This document shows positions 27,284 through 35,438 of a stretch of 41,456 nucleotides of DNA, piece by piece. The DNA comes from Erysipelotrichaceae bacterium (GTDB lineage: Bacteria > Bacillota_I > Bacilli_A > RFN20 > CAG-631). The notes beneath the pieces are model-generated. The model did not search any database, was not told where the DNA came from, and saw nothing but the letters and a program-made list of their open reading frames with translations. The first letter of the stretch is position 1. The number at the start of each line of letters is the position of its first letter. The position numbers and the translations under genes were made by a program. Location: positions 1 to 41,456 of the forward strand of contig JALEMY010000075.1 of NCBI GenBank assembly GCA_022767485.1. The letters are read 5' to 3'.

Positions 27284-27836
27284 ATGAATATTTTTCTACA
27301 TCGCTAGCAGAAACTTGAATAGTTTGTTCTCTTCCAAAAATAATTGTTTTGAAAGATAGTAAGCTTTTTTCACTATCGATAGCATCAATTACGCATACTT
27401 GATCGATAAATGGTCCATTAATAATACGGATTGTATCGCCAACTTTGTATTCACTTGTTGAAGTGTTTTCACTCAAACCTACACGTTTTAATACCGATTC
27501 CATTTCGATTGCAGAAACAGGGAAAGGTTTCGTTCCTTTACCAGAAGATCCAATAAATCCTGTTACGCCTGGGGTATTACGTACAACATACCAAGCTTCA
27601 TCAGTCATGATCATTTCAATGAAAATATATCCAGGATACATATTTTTTGTTTTGTATTTTCCAGGCACAATAACTCCATCTTTTTTTACAGGTTCTTCAT
27701 ATGAAGCCACAATAACTCTAAAGATGAAATCTTGCATATTCATTGATTCAATACGTCTAATAATATTATCCTTAACTTTTTGTTCATGACTGGCATATGT
27801 GTTAACTACATACCAGTTTTTTTCTAAATTAACCAT
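27282..27836 (-). CDS. nusG: transcription factor NusG
   Basis: A 184-residue elongation factor that binds RNA polymerase across the cleft and couples or modulates pausing. The NGN domain (WYVVNTYASHEQKVKDNIIRR, MYPGYIFIEM, WYVVRNTPGVTGFIG) occupies about residues 7-115. The KOW domain (YKVGDTIRIINGPFIDQ) follows at about 130-180. It comes directly after secE, as in most bacteria, and ends in a strong terminator. Confidence 0.97.
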   Translation of the reverse strand: MVNLEKNWYVVNTYASHEQKVKDNIIRRIESMNMQDFIFRVIVASYEEPVKKDGVIVPGKYKTKNMYPGYIFIEMIMTDEAWYVVRNTPGVTGFIGSSGKGTKPFPVSAIEMESVLKRVGLSENTSTSEYKVGDTIRIINGPFIDQVCVIDAIDSEKSLLSFKTIIFGREQTIQVSASDVEKYS

Positions 27837-27857
27837 AAATTATTACTCTCCAAAATA

Positions 27858-28085
27858 TTAAAAATAACCTAAAGCTGTCAAAACTGCATGACCAATTGTA
27901 TAGCATGCGCTAAAGAACAAAGCAAAGAAAGCAGAAAAAACGATAACCGTAACTGTATTATCGAACATATCTTTCTTATTTGGCCAACGAATTCTTTTTA
28001 TTTCTCTTACAACACCTTTTAGAAAGTTTACTATTGCAAGGAAACTTAATTTGCAACCTTTTCCTAACCATTTAAAAAATCCCAT
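27858..28085 (-). CDS. secE: preprotein translocase subunit SecE
   Basis: A 75-residue single-span SecE that clamps SecY in the translocon. The amphipathic helix with the conserved VREIKRIRWPNKKD motif is followed by one transmembrane helix (about residues 43-70). It has the short form typical of Firmicutes. GGAGG precedes the ATG, and it lies 11 bases after rpmG. Confidence 0.96.
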   Translation of the reverse strand: MGFFKWLGKGCKLSFLAIVNFLKGVVREIKRIRWPNKKDMFDNTVTVIVFSAFFALFFSACYTIGHAVLTALGYF

Positions 28086-28096
28086 GGAAATCCCTC

Positions 28097-28246
28097 CTAC
28101 TTACTTTCTTTGTGAATTGTATGCTTATTACATTTAGGGCAAAACTTACTTATTTGCATTCTTTGTGTAGATCCTGCCTTTTTCTTTGAAGTTGTATAAT
28201 TACGAGACAAACACTCTGTACATACCAAAATTATCTTCTCACGCAT
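28097..28246 (-). CDS. rpmG: ribosomal protein bL33
   Basis: A 49-residue open frame with ATG at 28246 and TAG at 28097-28099. It is the zinc-binding form of bL33: CTEC at residues 9-12 and CPKC at 36-39, with the family [10 protein letters not shown] loop between. Having the four-Cys type suggests zinc-sufficient growth; some genomes carry a Cys-free second copy, not seen here. It is first in the rpmG-secE-nusG transcript, in the same position as in B. subtilis. Confidence 0.93.
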   Translation of the reverse strand: MREKIILVCTECLSRNYTTSKKKAGSTQRMQISKFCPKCNKHTIHKESK

Positions 28247-28268
28247 TTTTTCACACTCCATCTATGTT

Positions 28269-28297
28269 ATTTTACTACTCAAGACCTAATTAGTCAA
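28269..28297 (-). promoter_or_regulatory. promoter of rpmG-secE-nusG
   Basis: Minus-strand TTGACT-17-TAAAAT, with the -10 at 28269-28274, about 22 bases before the rpmG start. Confidence 0.78.
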
Positions 28298-28322
28298 ATA
28301 CTAATTTTAAAACATACAATAA

Positions 28323-28340
28323 AAGCCACAAAAGTGGCTT
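28323..28340 (-). terminator. terminator of the sigma factor gene
   Basis: A perfect 7-bp stem (AAGCCAC/GTGGCTT) with a 4-base loop and a short T-rich tail, seven bases after the stop. Confidence 0.75.
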
Positions 28341-28346
28341 AAACTA

Positions 28347-28964
28347 CTAATAATGCGTTTTAATTCTACTTTTGATGGCTGCAAGAACATTATATATCGT
28401 TTTCTTATTCTTTTTCATGATAATAGCTATTTCATCGATATCTTTTCCTGCCAAATAAAGTTTAAATACATTTCTTTCAAATTCTGAAAGAGAATGTAAA
28501 AGCATGTTTAACTTTTCTGAGAATTCACATTGAATGTAATAATTTTCTGGTTGTAATGGGCTAGTTGTTTCATTTGAAAGCAATTCAATAAAATGCCCAT
28601 CATCATCCTCTTTTATAAGCGAATCTATAGAAACACATTCTATATTTGCTTTATTTTTTATTTGCCAATATTTCTTCACAATGTTGCTAGCAGCATTGAA
28701 TACTATTTTAGTAAAATAAGTGCTAGGAGCAGCATTTTTTGAAGCGTCAAACATTTTAACATTGGACAATAAAACTAAAATAATTTGCTGTTTTACATCA
28801 TCAAATTCTAATTTAGAACATTTAGTTTTAACTTTATATGAAACTTTATTAATTAAGTTATCATATTTTTTGATAAATACTAAAACATATGATTCGTTTT
28901 CTTTATTCTCATTTTCAATTTTTTCTTTTAATAATTCAATTTCGTCTAATTTATTTCGGGACAT
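28347..28964 (-). CDS. sigma-70 family factor, SigH-like
   Basis: A 205-residue protein. Region 2 is suggested by EFDDVKQQIILVLLSNVKMFDASKNAAPSTYFTKIVFNAASNIVKKYW (about residues 52-97). Region 4 is SLSEFERNVFKLYLAGKDIDEIAIIMKKNKKTIYNVLAAIKSRI (about 160-202), a clear helix-turn-helix. The position between rlmB and rpmG is that of sigH in B. subtilis, where SigH controls stationary-phase, competence and sporulation genes. Sequence is divergent, so the regulon cannot be assumed. It is the last gene of the cysS-rlmB-sigma run, five bases after rlmB, with RBS AAAGGAA. Confidence 0.85.
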   Translation of the reverse strand: MSRNKLDEIELLKEKIENENKENESYVLVFIKKYDNLINKVSYKVKTKCSKLEFDDVKQQIILVLLSNVKMFDASKNAAPSTYFTKIVFNAASNIVKKYWQIKNKANIECVSIDSLIKEDDDGHFIELLSNETTSPLQPENYYIQCEFSEKLNMLLHSLSEFERNVFKLYLAGKDIDEIAIIMKKNKKTIYNVLAAIKSRIKTHY

Positions 28965-28968
28965 TTTT

Positions 28969-29694
28969 CTATTCCTTTGATATATTTTGTTTTAATGAAA
29001 TATGCGATAGTAAAATTGCTGTTGCTACAGATACATTTAGCGAATTTACTTTTCCAGTCATGCTGATAGCTATATTGAAATCAGCTTGTTGTTTTACAAG
29101 TCTTGAAATTCCATGACCCTCTGAGCCAACAACAAGAACTGTAGGAGATTTATAATCATATTTAGTGTATGATTGGCTATTTGTTGCTTCTGCCGCATAT
29201 ACCCAATAGCCATTATTTTTTAATTCCTTTAATGCATTCGTTAAATTGGTTACTTGTGCTATTTTAACATTAGCAATTGCTCCTGTTGATACTTTTGCAA
29301 CTGTAGCGTTAATTGGACAGCAATTATGCTTTAAAATAATAATACCTGATACAGAAAATGCTTCGCATGTTCTAATAATTGCACCGACATTGTGAGGGTC
29401 TTCAATGCCATCTAAAGCAACGATTAATGGATAATTAGTCTTTTTTCCATTTTCAATAATTTCTGATAATGACGCATATTTATACTCTTTAATTGAGGCA
29501 ATAATTCCTTGATGTTTTCCATTTTGAGCTATCTTTTCAAAAAAGATTCTATCTCTTACACTAACTTTTATATTTTTTTGTCTAATTTTTTTTAGCAATT
29601 TCTCATCAGTGAAATTTTTTAAAATAAAGATTTCAATAATAGAGTCACCATCAATAAAGGAATCGATTGTATTTTTCCCAAAAATGTATTCCAT
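28969..29694 (-). CDS. rlmB: 23S rRNA (guanosine-2'-O-)-methyltransferase RlmB
   Basis: A SpoU/TrmH-family (SPOUT) knotted methyltransferase of 241 residues. It has an N-terminal substrate-binding domain (GKNTIDSFIDG). The three SPOUT motifs are DGIEDPHNVGAIIRTCEAF (about 93-111), VVGSEGHGIS (about 187-196) and SLNVSVATAILL (about 216-227). It would 2'-O-methylate a guanosine of the 23S peptidyl-transferase region. The start follows the cysS stop by one base. The cysS-rlmB linkage is conserved in Firmicutes; mrnC, usually between them, is missing here. Confidence 0.93.
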   Translation of the reverse strand: MEYIFGKNTIDSFIDGDSIIEIFILKNFTDEKLLKKIRQKNIKVSVRDRIFFEKIAQNGKHQGIIASIKEYKYASLSEIIENGKKTNYPLIVALDGIEDPHNVGAIIRTCEAFSVSGIIILKHNCCPINATVAKVSTGAIANVKIAQVTNLTNALKELKNNGYWVYAAEATNSQSYTKYDYKSPTVLVVGSEGHGISRLVKQQADFNIAISMTGKVNSLNVSVATAILLSHISLKQNISKE

Positions 29695-29695
29695 A

Positions 29696-31036
29696 TTACA
29701 AAATTCCTTTTTCCATTAATTTATTTCTTAATTCGTCCGCTTTAGAATAATCTTTGCTGTCTTTGGCATTTTGCCAAGCATAGTAAATTTCTTTTTCTTC
29801 TTTTGTTAATTTTTTGCTATAAGGATAAATACCAATTAAATCAAGCATATGATTAATCGTATTAAATAATTGTGAAACAGCTTTATAATTCACATCGCGT
29901 GCACGAATTAGTTGATTTAATTCTTTAACAGCATTAAATAAAACTGTCATCGCATCTGAAACATTCAAGTCATTAGCAAGACATGATAAATAATCATCCA
30001 TGAATTTCTCATTTTCCAAATCATCAAAAGCATCGTTAATATCAAGCTTTATGGATGCTTGTTTCAACGAAAAATAAACTTTATTTAACTCGCTTTTAGC
30101 AGAGGTGAAAATCTCATCAGTAAAATTAATAGGCGCACGATAATGAGTGGAATTTATTACCCAACGAACTATTTGTCCACCATATTGAGATATTAAATCT
30201 TTTCCTAAAATAAAGTTCCCTAATGATTTTGACATTTTTTCATTGTTGATGTTAACCATACCATTATGCATCCAAATGCTAGCTAATGAATGATTGCAAT
30301 AGGCATAAGCTTGAGCTTCCTCATTTTCATGATGTGGAAATTTCAAATCCATTCCTCCACCATGAATATCTACATGAGTTGAAGAAGTAATGTCATTGAT
30401 CATTGCGACACATTCAGTATGCCATCCTGGTCTTCCCTTTGACCATGGAGAATCCCATTTGATTCCAATTCCTGTTGTTTTCCATAAGCAAAAATCTAAA
30501 GGATTTCTTTTTTTATCGTTTTCTTCAATACGAGCTCCAACAAGTAAATCATCGATATTTCTATTGGAAATACAACCATATGATGGTATTTTAGAAACAC
30601 TAAAATATACATCCCCATCAACTTGATAAGCATAATCTTTCTCTACCAAAACATTGATGAAATCGATTATTTTTTCCATATATTTAGTTACCATTGGTGT
30701 CTTATCAGGAAGTGGAGCATTCATGTCTTCACGCAATTTTTCATAAGCAGCAATATATTTTTGTGTAATTTGCGCTTCACTACATCCTTCCTTAATAGCT
30801 TCATTGATAATCTTATCATCTACATCCGTATAATTAGATATAAATAATACATCATAGCCGACTTCTTTTAACAAGCGACGTAAATTATCAAAAACAACCA
30901 TTGGCCTTACGTTGCCAATGTGAGCATGATTATATACAGTGGGGCCACAACAATAAATCGACACTTTTCCTTTTTCTATTGGATTTAGTTTTAAAACTTG
31001 TTTACTTTTACTATCATAAAGAAAAATATCACGCAT
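29696..31036 (-). CDS. cysS: cysteinyl-tRNA synthetase
   Basis: A class Ia synthetase of 446 residues. The HIGH motif is HIGN within CCGPTVYNHAHIGN (about residues 30-43), and KMSKS is intact in NEKMSKSLGNF. The zinc ligands that select cysteine are visible as the first CC of the N-terminal motif, TEC (WHTECVAM) and HHENEEAQ. The C-terminal anticodon-binding region is complete. No T-box motif occurs in its roughly 120-base leader, unlike leuS here. It heads a transcript with rlmB and the sigma factor. Confidence 0.98.
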   Translation of the reverse strand: MRDIFLYDSKSKQVLKLNPIEKGKVSIYCCGPTVYNHAHIGNVRPMVVFDNLRRLLKEVGYDVLFISNYTDVDDKIINEAIKEGCSEAQITQKYIAAYEKLREDMNAPLPDKTPMVTKYMEKIIDFINVLVEKDYAYQVDGDVYFSVSKIPSYGCISNRNIDDLLVGARIEENDKKRNPLDFCLWKTTGIGIKWDSPWSKGRPGWHTECVAMINDITSSTHVDIHGGGMDLKFPHHENEEAQAYAYCNHSLASIWMHNGMVNINNEKMSKSLGNFILGKDLISQYGGQIVRWVINSTHYRAPINFTDEIFTSAKSELNKVYFSLKQASIKLDINDAFDDLENEKFMDDYLSCLANDLNVSDAMTVLFNAVKELNQLIRARDVNYKAVSQLFNTINHMLDLIGIYPYSKKLTKEEKEIYYAWQNAKDSKDYSKADELRNKLMEKGIL

Positions 31037-31164
31037 TTTGATCTCTCCCTTTGTATATATTATACAATTTTATTTTAAAAATTCTTAAAATTTGCCTAAC
31101 GATTTTTTAAAACATGATTCAAATGGTAAAATAATAAGAATAAGGCCTTTAAAATTGCTATTAG

Positions 31165-31193
31165 ATTATACTACACATGAGTGATATTGTAAA
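31165..31193 (-). promoter_or_regulatory. promoter of cysS-rlmB-sigma operon
   Basis: Minus-strand TTTACA-17-TATAAT, with the -10 at 31165-31170. It leaves an AU-rich leader of about 120 bases; a second possible TATAAT lies near 31052. Confidence 0.75.
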
Positions 31194-31208
31194 GTTTATA
31201 AAATAAAA

Positions 31209-31254
31209 AAAACCACATAAAATATGTGAGTAAAAGCATATTTTATGTGGTTTT
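31209..31254 (-). terminator. terminator of pgk-tpiA
   Basis: A perfect 18-bp stem (31209-31226 with 31237-31254) with a 10-base loop and eight T on the minus strand, nine bases after the tpiA stop. It is the longest perfect hairpin in the window. Confidence 0.9.
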
Positions 31255-31262
31255 AAATATTT

Positions 31263-32024
31263 TTAATATAAATTTGAAATTAATTCAATAAATGTCGAAG
31301 CTTTTAAAGAAGCACCACCAACTAAAGCACCATCAATATCAGGTTGAGTCAAATAATCTTTAACGTTATTTGGTTTTACCGAACCTCCATATTGAATAAT
31401 CACTTTATTAGCAACTCTTTTTCCATATAATTTAGAGATTTCCTTACGAATAAAGCAACAAATATCTTGAGCGATTTCTTTCGAAGCATTTTTTCCAGTT
31501 CCAATAGACCAAACTGGTTCATATGCAATGATCATTTTGCTTACAAATTCAGCTGACAAATTTGCAAGTCCAGTAACAACTTGTTCTTTGATAACTTTCT
31601 TTGTAAGATTAGCTTCAAATTGTTCCAATGTTTCACCAACACAATAAATAGGAGTTAAATTTGCCTCTTGCATAGCAAGCATTTTAGCATTGCATCTTTC
31701 ATTTGTTTCCCCATAATATTGGCGTCTTTCAGAATGTCCTATAATAATATGAGTTAAGCCTTTCACTTCAGATAGCATAGATATTGAAACTTCTCCAGTA
31801 TATGCGCCAGATGCATGTTCATTAACATTTTGAGCAGATAATATTAAACCAGCAGGTTTTTTCTTAGAAACAACATCTAATGACATATATGTTGGAGCAA
31901 TACCAATTAAAATGTTGTGACTTTTTGCAATCTTTACTTCATCTTTAATACCTGAAACGAATTCGCTTGCTTCATTACGGCAATGATTCATTTTCCAGTT
32001 GCCAACAATAACTTTTTTTCTCAT
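31263..32024 (-). CDS. tpiA: triose-phosphate isomerase
   Basis: Interconverts dihydroxyacetone phosphate and glyceraldehyde-3-phosphate in the cytoplasm. The TIM barrel active site is intact: Lys in GNWKMN, catalytic His in IIGHSERR, catalytic Glu in AYEPVWSIGTG and the phosphate-binding GGSVKPNN and DGALVGGASL. The frame extends to a GTG at 32033, but the ATG at 32024 has AGGTG six bases upstream and gives the family N terminus (MRKKVIVGNWKMN), 253 residues. It follows pgk by 15 bases in the same transcript. Confidence 0.98.
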   Translation of the reverse strand: MRKKVIVGNWKMNHCRNEASEFVSGIKDEVKIAKSHNILIGIAPTYMSLDVVSKKKPAGLILSAQNVNEHASGAYTGEVSISMLSEVKGLTHIIIGHSERRQYYGETNERCNAKMLAMQEANLTPIYCVGETLEQFEANLTKKVIKEQVVTGLANLSAEFVSKMIIAYEPVWSIGTGKNASKEIAQDICCFIRKEISKLYGKRVANKVIIQYGGSVKPNNVKDYLTQPDIDGALVGGASLKASTFIELISNLY

Positions 32025-32039
32025 AGAAAACACCTATTA

Positions 32040-33278
32040 TTACTTATCAGCAATTACATCAATTCCAGGTAAATGACCTTCGTTTTGAATTAATTCAAGA
32101 GAAGCTCCTCCGCCTGTAGATACGTGAGAGAATCCTTCTTTATAGCCCATTTGAGAAGCAGCAGATGCAGAGTCTCCACCACCAATTACAGTAAATACTC
32201 CTTTTTCTCTTGTTAATTTAGTTAATGTTTCACAAATTGCTTTTGTTCCTTCAGCGAATAATGGATTTTCAAATACACCCATAGGTCCATTCCAAAATAC
32301 TGTTTTAGCATTTTGTAAAATATCATTATAATAAAGACGAGTTCTAGGTCCAATATCTAATCTTTCAAAACCATCACTAATTTCAACGCCAGTTGTAACA
32401 CGAACATCAAGTGGCATTGCAAAGTCATCAGCAACAATATGGTCAATTGGTAAAACTAATTTATTCTTTGCTTTAGCAAGTTCAACACATCTTAATGCGA
32501 AATCTAATTGATCTGCTTCATAGCGTGAATTACCAACTGGTTTGCCAAGTGCTTTTAAGAATGTACAAGTAATAGCACCACCAATTAATACTTTATCAGC
32601 TTTTTCGATTAGTTTTTCTACGACTAAGATTTTATCTGATACTTTTGCTCCTCCTAATATAGCTACAAAAGGACGATCAGCATCAGTAATATTAACACAA
32701 CGATTTAAACCTTCAACTTCTTTTTGCATCAAAAAGCCAAGAGCAGTTTCTTTGCCTTGTGAATTTAAAATTTCTGGGACTCCATATGTTGAAGAGTGTG
32801 CTCTATGAGCGCTTCCAAAAGCATCCATTACAAAGACATCAGCAAGCGAAGCCCAATATGATGCAAGATCTAAATCATTTTTGCTTTCGCCTTTTTCATA
32901 ACGAGTATTTTGCATTAATAATACTTGCCCATCTTTTAATGATTTTACAGCTTGTGATAATACTTCTCCACGTGTTTCAGGAACATAAACAACTTCTTCA
33001 CCTAATAATTGTGATAGACGTGGAGCTACGAATTTCATATCATTCTTTGCTTTATTTTCAGCACATTTAACTGGATCTTTGTGGTCAACTTTTCCAAGAT
33101 GTGAAAATAAAACAACACGAGCACCCTTTTCTCTTAAATAATTAATTGTAGGTAATGCTGCTACAATTCTGTTGTCATCGTTTATTACGCCATTTTTCAA
33201 AGGCACATTGAAGTCAACACGAACAAAAACAACTTTCCCCTTAAGTTCTTTTAAATCTGTAATTGTTTTTTTACTCAT
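32040..33278 (-). CDS. pgk: phosphoglycerate kinase
   Basis: Makes ATP from 1,3-bisphosphoglycerate in lower glycolysis. Conserved segments: FVRVDFNVPLKNG near the N terminus, HLGK, the FGSAHRAHSS loop, GGAKVSDKI and the C-terminal GGGDSASAA nucleotide loop. At 412 residues it is slightly longer than the typical 390-400. The RBS is AAAAGGAG. It is the first gene of pgk-tpiA, from a strong promoter, with a short GC-rich hairpin just ahead of the ribosome-binding site. Confidence 0.98.
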   Translation of the reverse strand: MSKKTITDLKELKGKVVFVRVDFNVPLKNGVINDDNRIVAALPTINYLREKGARVVLFSHLGKVDHKDPVKCAENKAKNDMKFVAPRLSQLLGEEVVYVPETRGEVLSQAVKSLKDGQVLLMQNTRYEKGESKNDLDLASYWASLADVFVMDAFGSAHRAHSSTYGVPEILNSQGKETALGFLMQKEVEGLNRCVNITDADRPFVAILGGAKVSDKILVVEKLIEKADKVLIGGAITCTFLKALGKPVGNSRYEADQLDFALRCVELAKAKNKLVLPIDHIVADDFAMPLDVRVTTGVEISDGFERLDIGPRTRLYYNDILQNAKTVFWNGPMGVFENPLFAEGTKAICETLTKLTREKGVFTVIGGGDSASAASQMGYKEGFSHVSTGGGASLELIQNEGHLPGIDVIADK

Positions 33279-33295
33279 TTGTATAATCTCCTTTT

Positions 33296-33312
33296 GTGGG
33301 CAAAATGCCCAC
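33296..33312 (-). promoter_or_regulatory. hairpin in the pgk leader
   Basis: A perfect 7-bp GC-rich stem (GTGGGCA/TGCCCAC, 3-base loop) just before the AAAAGGAG of pgk. It has no T tract for termination, so it may instead stabilise the mRNA 5' end or affect ribosome access. Confidence 0.5.
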
Positions 33313-33324
33313 TTCTACAATCAT

Positions 33325-33353
33325 ATTATAATTTACAGCAAAATAACATGCAA
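33325..33353 (-). promoter_or_regulatory. promoter of pgk-tpiA
   Basis: Minus-strand TTGCAT-17-TATAAT, with the -10 at 33325-33330. Confidence 0.78.
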
Positions 33354-33468
33354 TCTTTTTTATTTTTTATGTGTCTTTTTTTTCACGAACAAATAATAAA
33401 AATATTATTTTTATTAATAAACGTATATTTTACTTGTTTTGGGCATACTTTACTTTAGGAGGGAAAGT

Positions 33469-34083
33469 ATGACACATATTCCAACAGTAATAGAAATCTC
33501 TCACGATGGAGAAAGGCATTATGATGTTTATTCATTATTATTAAAAGAAAGAATAATTATGTTAACCGGGGAAATTGATGATATAACTGCTAGCAACATA
33601 ATTGCTCAACTACTATATTTATCAAGTAAAGATGCAAATAAAGATATTCAATTATATATCAATAGTGTTGGTGGCTCTATCACCAGTGGGATGGCAATAT
33701 ATGATACTATGCAATATATAAATTGCGATATCGTAACTATATGTGTAGGTATGGCAGCATCTATGGGAGCATTTTTGCTTTCTGGAGGAAAAAAAGGAAA
33801 AAGATTCGCCTTAGAAAATTCTGAAATCATGATTCATCAACCAAGCGGTGGGGCTAGTGGTGTCGCAAGTGACATAGAAATAGCATCAAAAAGAATAATA
33901 AAGCTAAAAGAAAAAATTAATAGAATACTAGCATTAAATACATGTCAAAGTATAGAAAAAATCATTCATGATACTGAAAGAGATTATTTTATGGACGCTA
34001 ATGAAGCACTTAAATATGGTATAATTGATAAAATTATAAAAAAAAGCAGCCAAGCTGCTAATGAAATAAAGATGAAAACTTAA
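33469..34083 (+). CDS. clpP: ATP-dependent Clp protease proteolytic subunit
   Basis: Serine protease that assembles into two heptameric rings and degrades proteins fed by Clp ATPases. The triad is visible: Ser98 in [11 protein letters not shown], His123 in IMIHQP and Asp172 in [12 protein letters not shown]. The oxyanion GG (SVGGSITSG) is present. The frame opens 30 bases upstream, but that stretch contains the AGGAGG ribosome-binding site; the ATG at 33469 is right and gives 204 residues, close to the usual 195-200. It is divergent from pgk. Its last 26 bases overlap the 3' end of a minus-strand gene. No CtsR box was seen upstream. Confidence 0.97.
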   Translation: MTHIPTVIEISHDGERHYDVYSLLLKERIIMLTGEIDDITASNIIAQLLYLSSKDANKDIQLYINSVGGSITSGMAIYDTMQYINCDIVTICVGMAASMGAFLLSGGKKGKRFALENSEIMIHQPSGGASGVASDIEIASKRIIKLKEKINRILALNTCQSIEKIIHDTERDYFMDANEALKYGIIDKIIKKSSQAANEIKMKT

Positions 34084-34279
34084 TACATTCAGACGTATTG
34101 TTTCCTGAAGCAAACATACCACTAAAAAATGCAAAAACCATCAATAAGCAAACAACAATACAAAAAGTTGCAATCAATACTTTTTTAATATATGGTTTTA
34201 TTTTAAGCCAAGTTTCATGATTTTTAATTTTTCTTTCTTCTTCTGTTAATTCGTAAAATTTCTTTTTCTTTTCTTCCAT
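34058..34279 (-). CDS. small single-span membrane protein, function unknown
   Basis: A 73-residue protein. The N-terminal half is highly charged ([18 protein letters not shown]) and is followed by one transmembrane helix (about residues 34-53) and a short outer tail. An ATG at 34285 is too near the AAGGTG site; the ATG at 34279 is seven bases behind it. Its end runs 26 bases into the 3' end of clpP on the other strand. I do not recognise the family. Confidence 0.6.
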   Translation of the reverse strand: MEEKKKKFYELTEEERKIKNHETWLKIKPYIKKVLIATFCIVVCLLMVFAFFSGMFASGNNTSECIKFSSLFH

Positions 34280-34336
34280 TGTCATACACCTTTTTATTTA
34301 TTTTAGCATTATTTATTTGGTAAAGGAAGATAAATC

Positions 34337-34582
34337 TTGAATGATTCTATGCATCAATTTATTAATAATGACTATAAAAGTCTTTCAGACTATCTTTTTT
34401 CCTTTACTGGAAATGAGTTTGCAATTATATCTTCAATTATCGGTTTTATCATCAGTCAAGATTTAAGTATTGATCAAGTTAACTCGCTTGGTAATTTTTT
34501 AGAAAGCGTTGGACAATTTATGCTTGCTAAAGCTGCACAAGATCAAGTAATAAGCAACCGCAATAAAAGAAATTACAAATAA
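34337..34582 (+). CDS. small hypothetical protein
   Basis: An 81-residue helical protein. The middle (EFAIISSIIGFIISQDLSIDQVNSLGNFLESVGQFMLAKAAQ) resembles small Firmicute proteins of unknown role that carry an LSxxxxNxLGNFLxxVGQ motif. The likely start is a TTG at 34337, about nine bases after AAAGGA; the next in-frame ATG would remove four residues. It converges with prmC, leaving only ten bases between the stop codons, and shares a 50-bp divergent gap with the small membrane protein gene. Confidence 0.6.
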   Translation: MNDSMHQFINNDYKSLSDYLFSFTGNEFAIISSIIGFIISQDLSIDQVNSLGNFLESVGQFMLAKAAQDQVISNRNKRNYK

Positions 34583-34591
34583 TTAACACCA

Positions 34592-35437
34592 TCAATCTTT
34601 ATAAATAAATAACATTCGATATAAATGATTATAATCTTTTAAAAACTCATATTTATATGGTAATTTATCTTTAACTAATTGTTCTAATAATTCCTTTTGA
34701 TCATAACCAAATTCAAAAGCCATAAAACCTTTTGGTAAAATTATTTCATCGAAATGATCAATGATTTTTCGATAAAAATCCAAGCCATCTTTGCCACCAA
34801 ACAAGGCGATATTTGGCTCATTATCAACAACAATAGAACTTAATTTTTCATCATTTTTAATATATGGTGGATTACATACTAAAACATCGAATTTTAATTT
34901 TCTGTCAAGTATAGGTTGAATAAAATCTCCAACAACAGCTTCAACATTAGCATCTAATGCTAATGCATTTTTTTTACTTATCGCTATTGCATCTTTTGAA
35001 ACATCACACATAAATACAGTGCTGTTTTCTATTTCTTTTTTTAATGTGATACCAATTGCGCCGCAACCACAGCAAACATCAGCAATTTTAATTTCTTTTT
35101 TACTTTCCATAATATCATCAATGCGATAAATTGTTTCTTCAACAAGTTGTTCAGTTTCACATCGAGGAATAAAACATCCTTGATCTACATAAAAAGAATA
35201 ATTAAAGAAAAACGCCTTATTTAAAATGTATTGTGGTGGGATATTATCGTTTATATATAAATCTATCATCTTGCTAAAGCCGTTCAGAGTTTTTTCATCC
35301 ACTTCATCATTTAAATGCGAATAACCACAAAAATATTCGCTATTAAAAAATAACCATTTCACACTATGAACTTCTAAAGATGCTTCATCTACTTTTTTTT
35401 CAAGATCTCTAATAAACTTAGAATATGTATATTTCAT
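34592..35437 (-). CDS. prmC: peptide chain release factor N5-glutamine methyltransferase
   Basis: Methylates the Gln of the GGQ motif in RF1/RF2, speeding peptide release. A 281-residue protein with an N-terminal helical RF-binding domain, SAM motif IADVCCGCGAIGITL (family DVGTGSG) and the glutamine-binding NPPY in VLVCNPPYIKN. The Cys-rich SAM loop is a mild deviation. It lies immediately after prfA (one base apart), the near-universal prfA-prmC pairing, so substrate and enzyme are made together. Last gene of the seven-gene run. Confidence 0.95.
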   Translation of the reverse strand: MKYTYSKFIRDLEKKVDEASLEVHSVKWLFFNSEYFCGYSHLNDEVDEKTLNGFSKMIDLYINDNIPPQYILNKAFFFNYSFYVDQGCFIPRCETEQLVEETIYRIDDIMESKKEIKIADVCCGCGAIGITLKKEIENSTVFMCDVSKDAIAISKKNALALDANVEAVVGDFIQPILDRKLKFDVLVCNPPYIKNDEKLSSIVVDNEPNIALFGGKDGLDFYRKIIDHFDEIILPKGFMAFEFGYDQKELLEQLVKDKLPYKYEFLKDYNHLYRMLFIYKD

Positions 35438-35438
35438 A

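Noticed and set aside
31037-31164. cysS leader considered as a T-box
   Set aside because: It lacks the GGTGGTACCGCG core and a leader terminator; it is only AU-rich.
33397-33468. CtsR or CIRCE heat-shock operator upstream of clpP
   Set aside because: Neither the GGTCAAA-type direct repeat nor the CIRCE inverted repeat is present.
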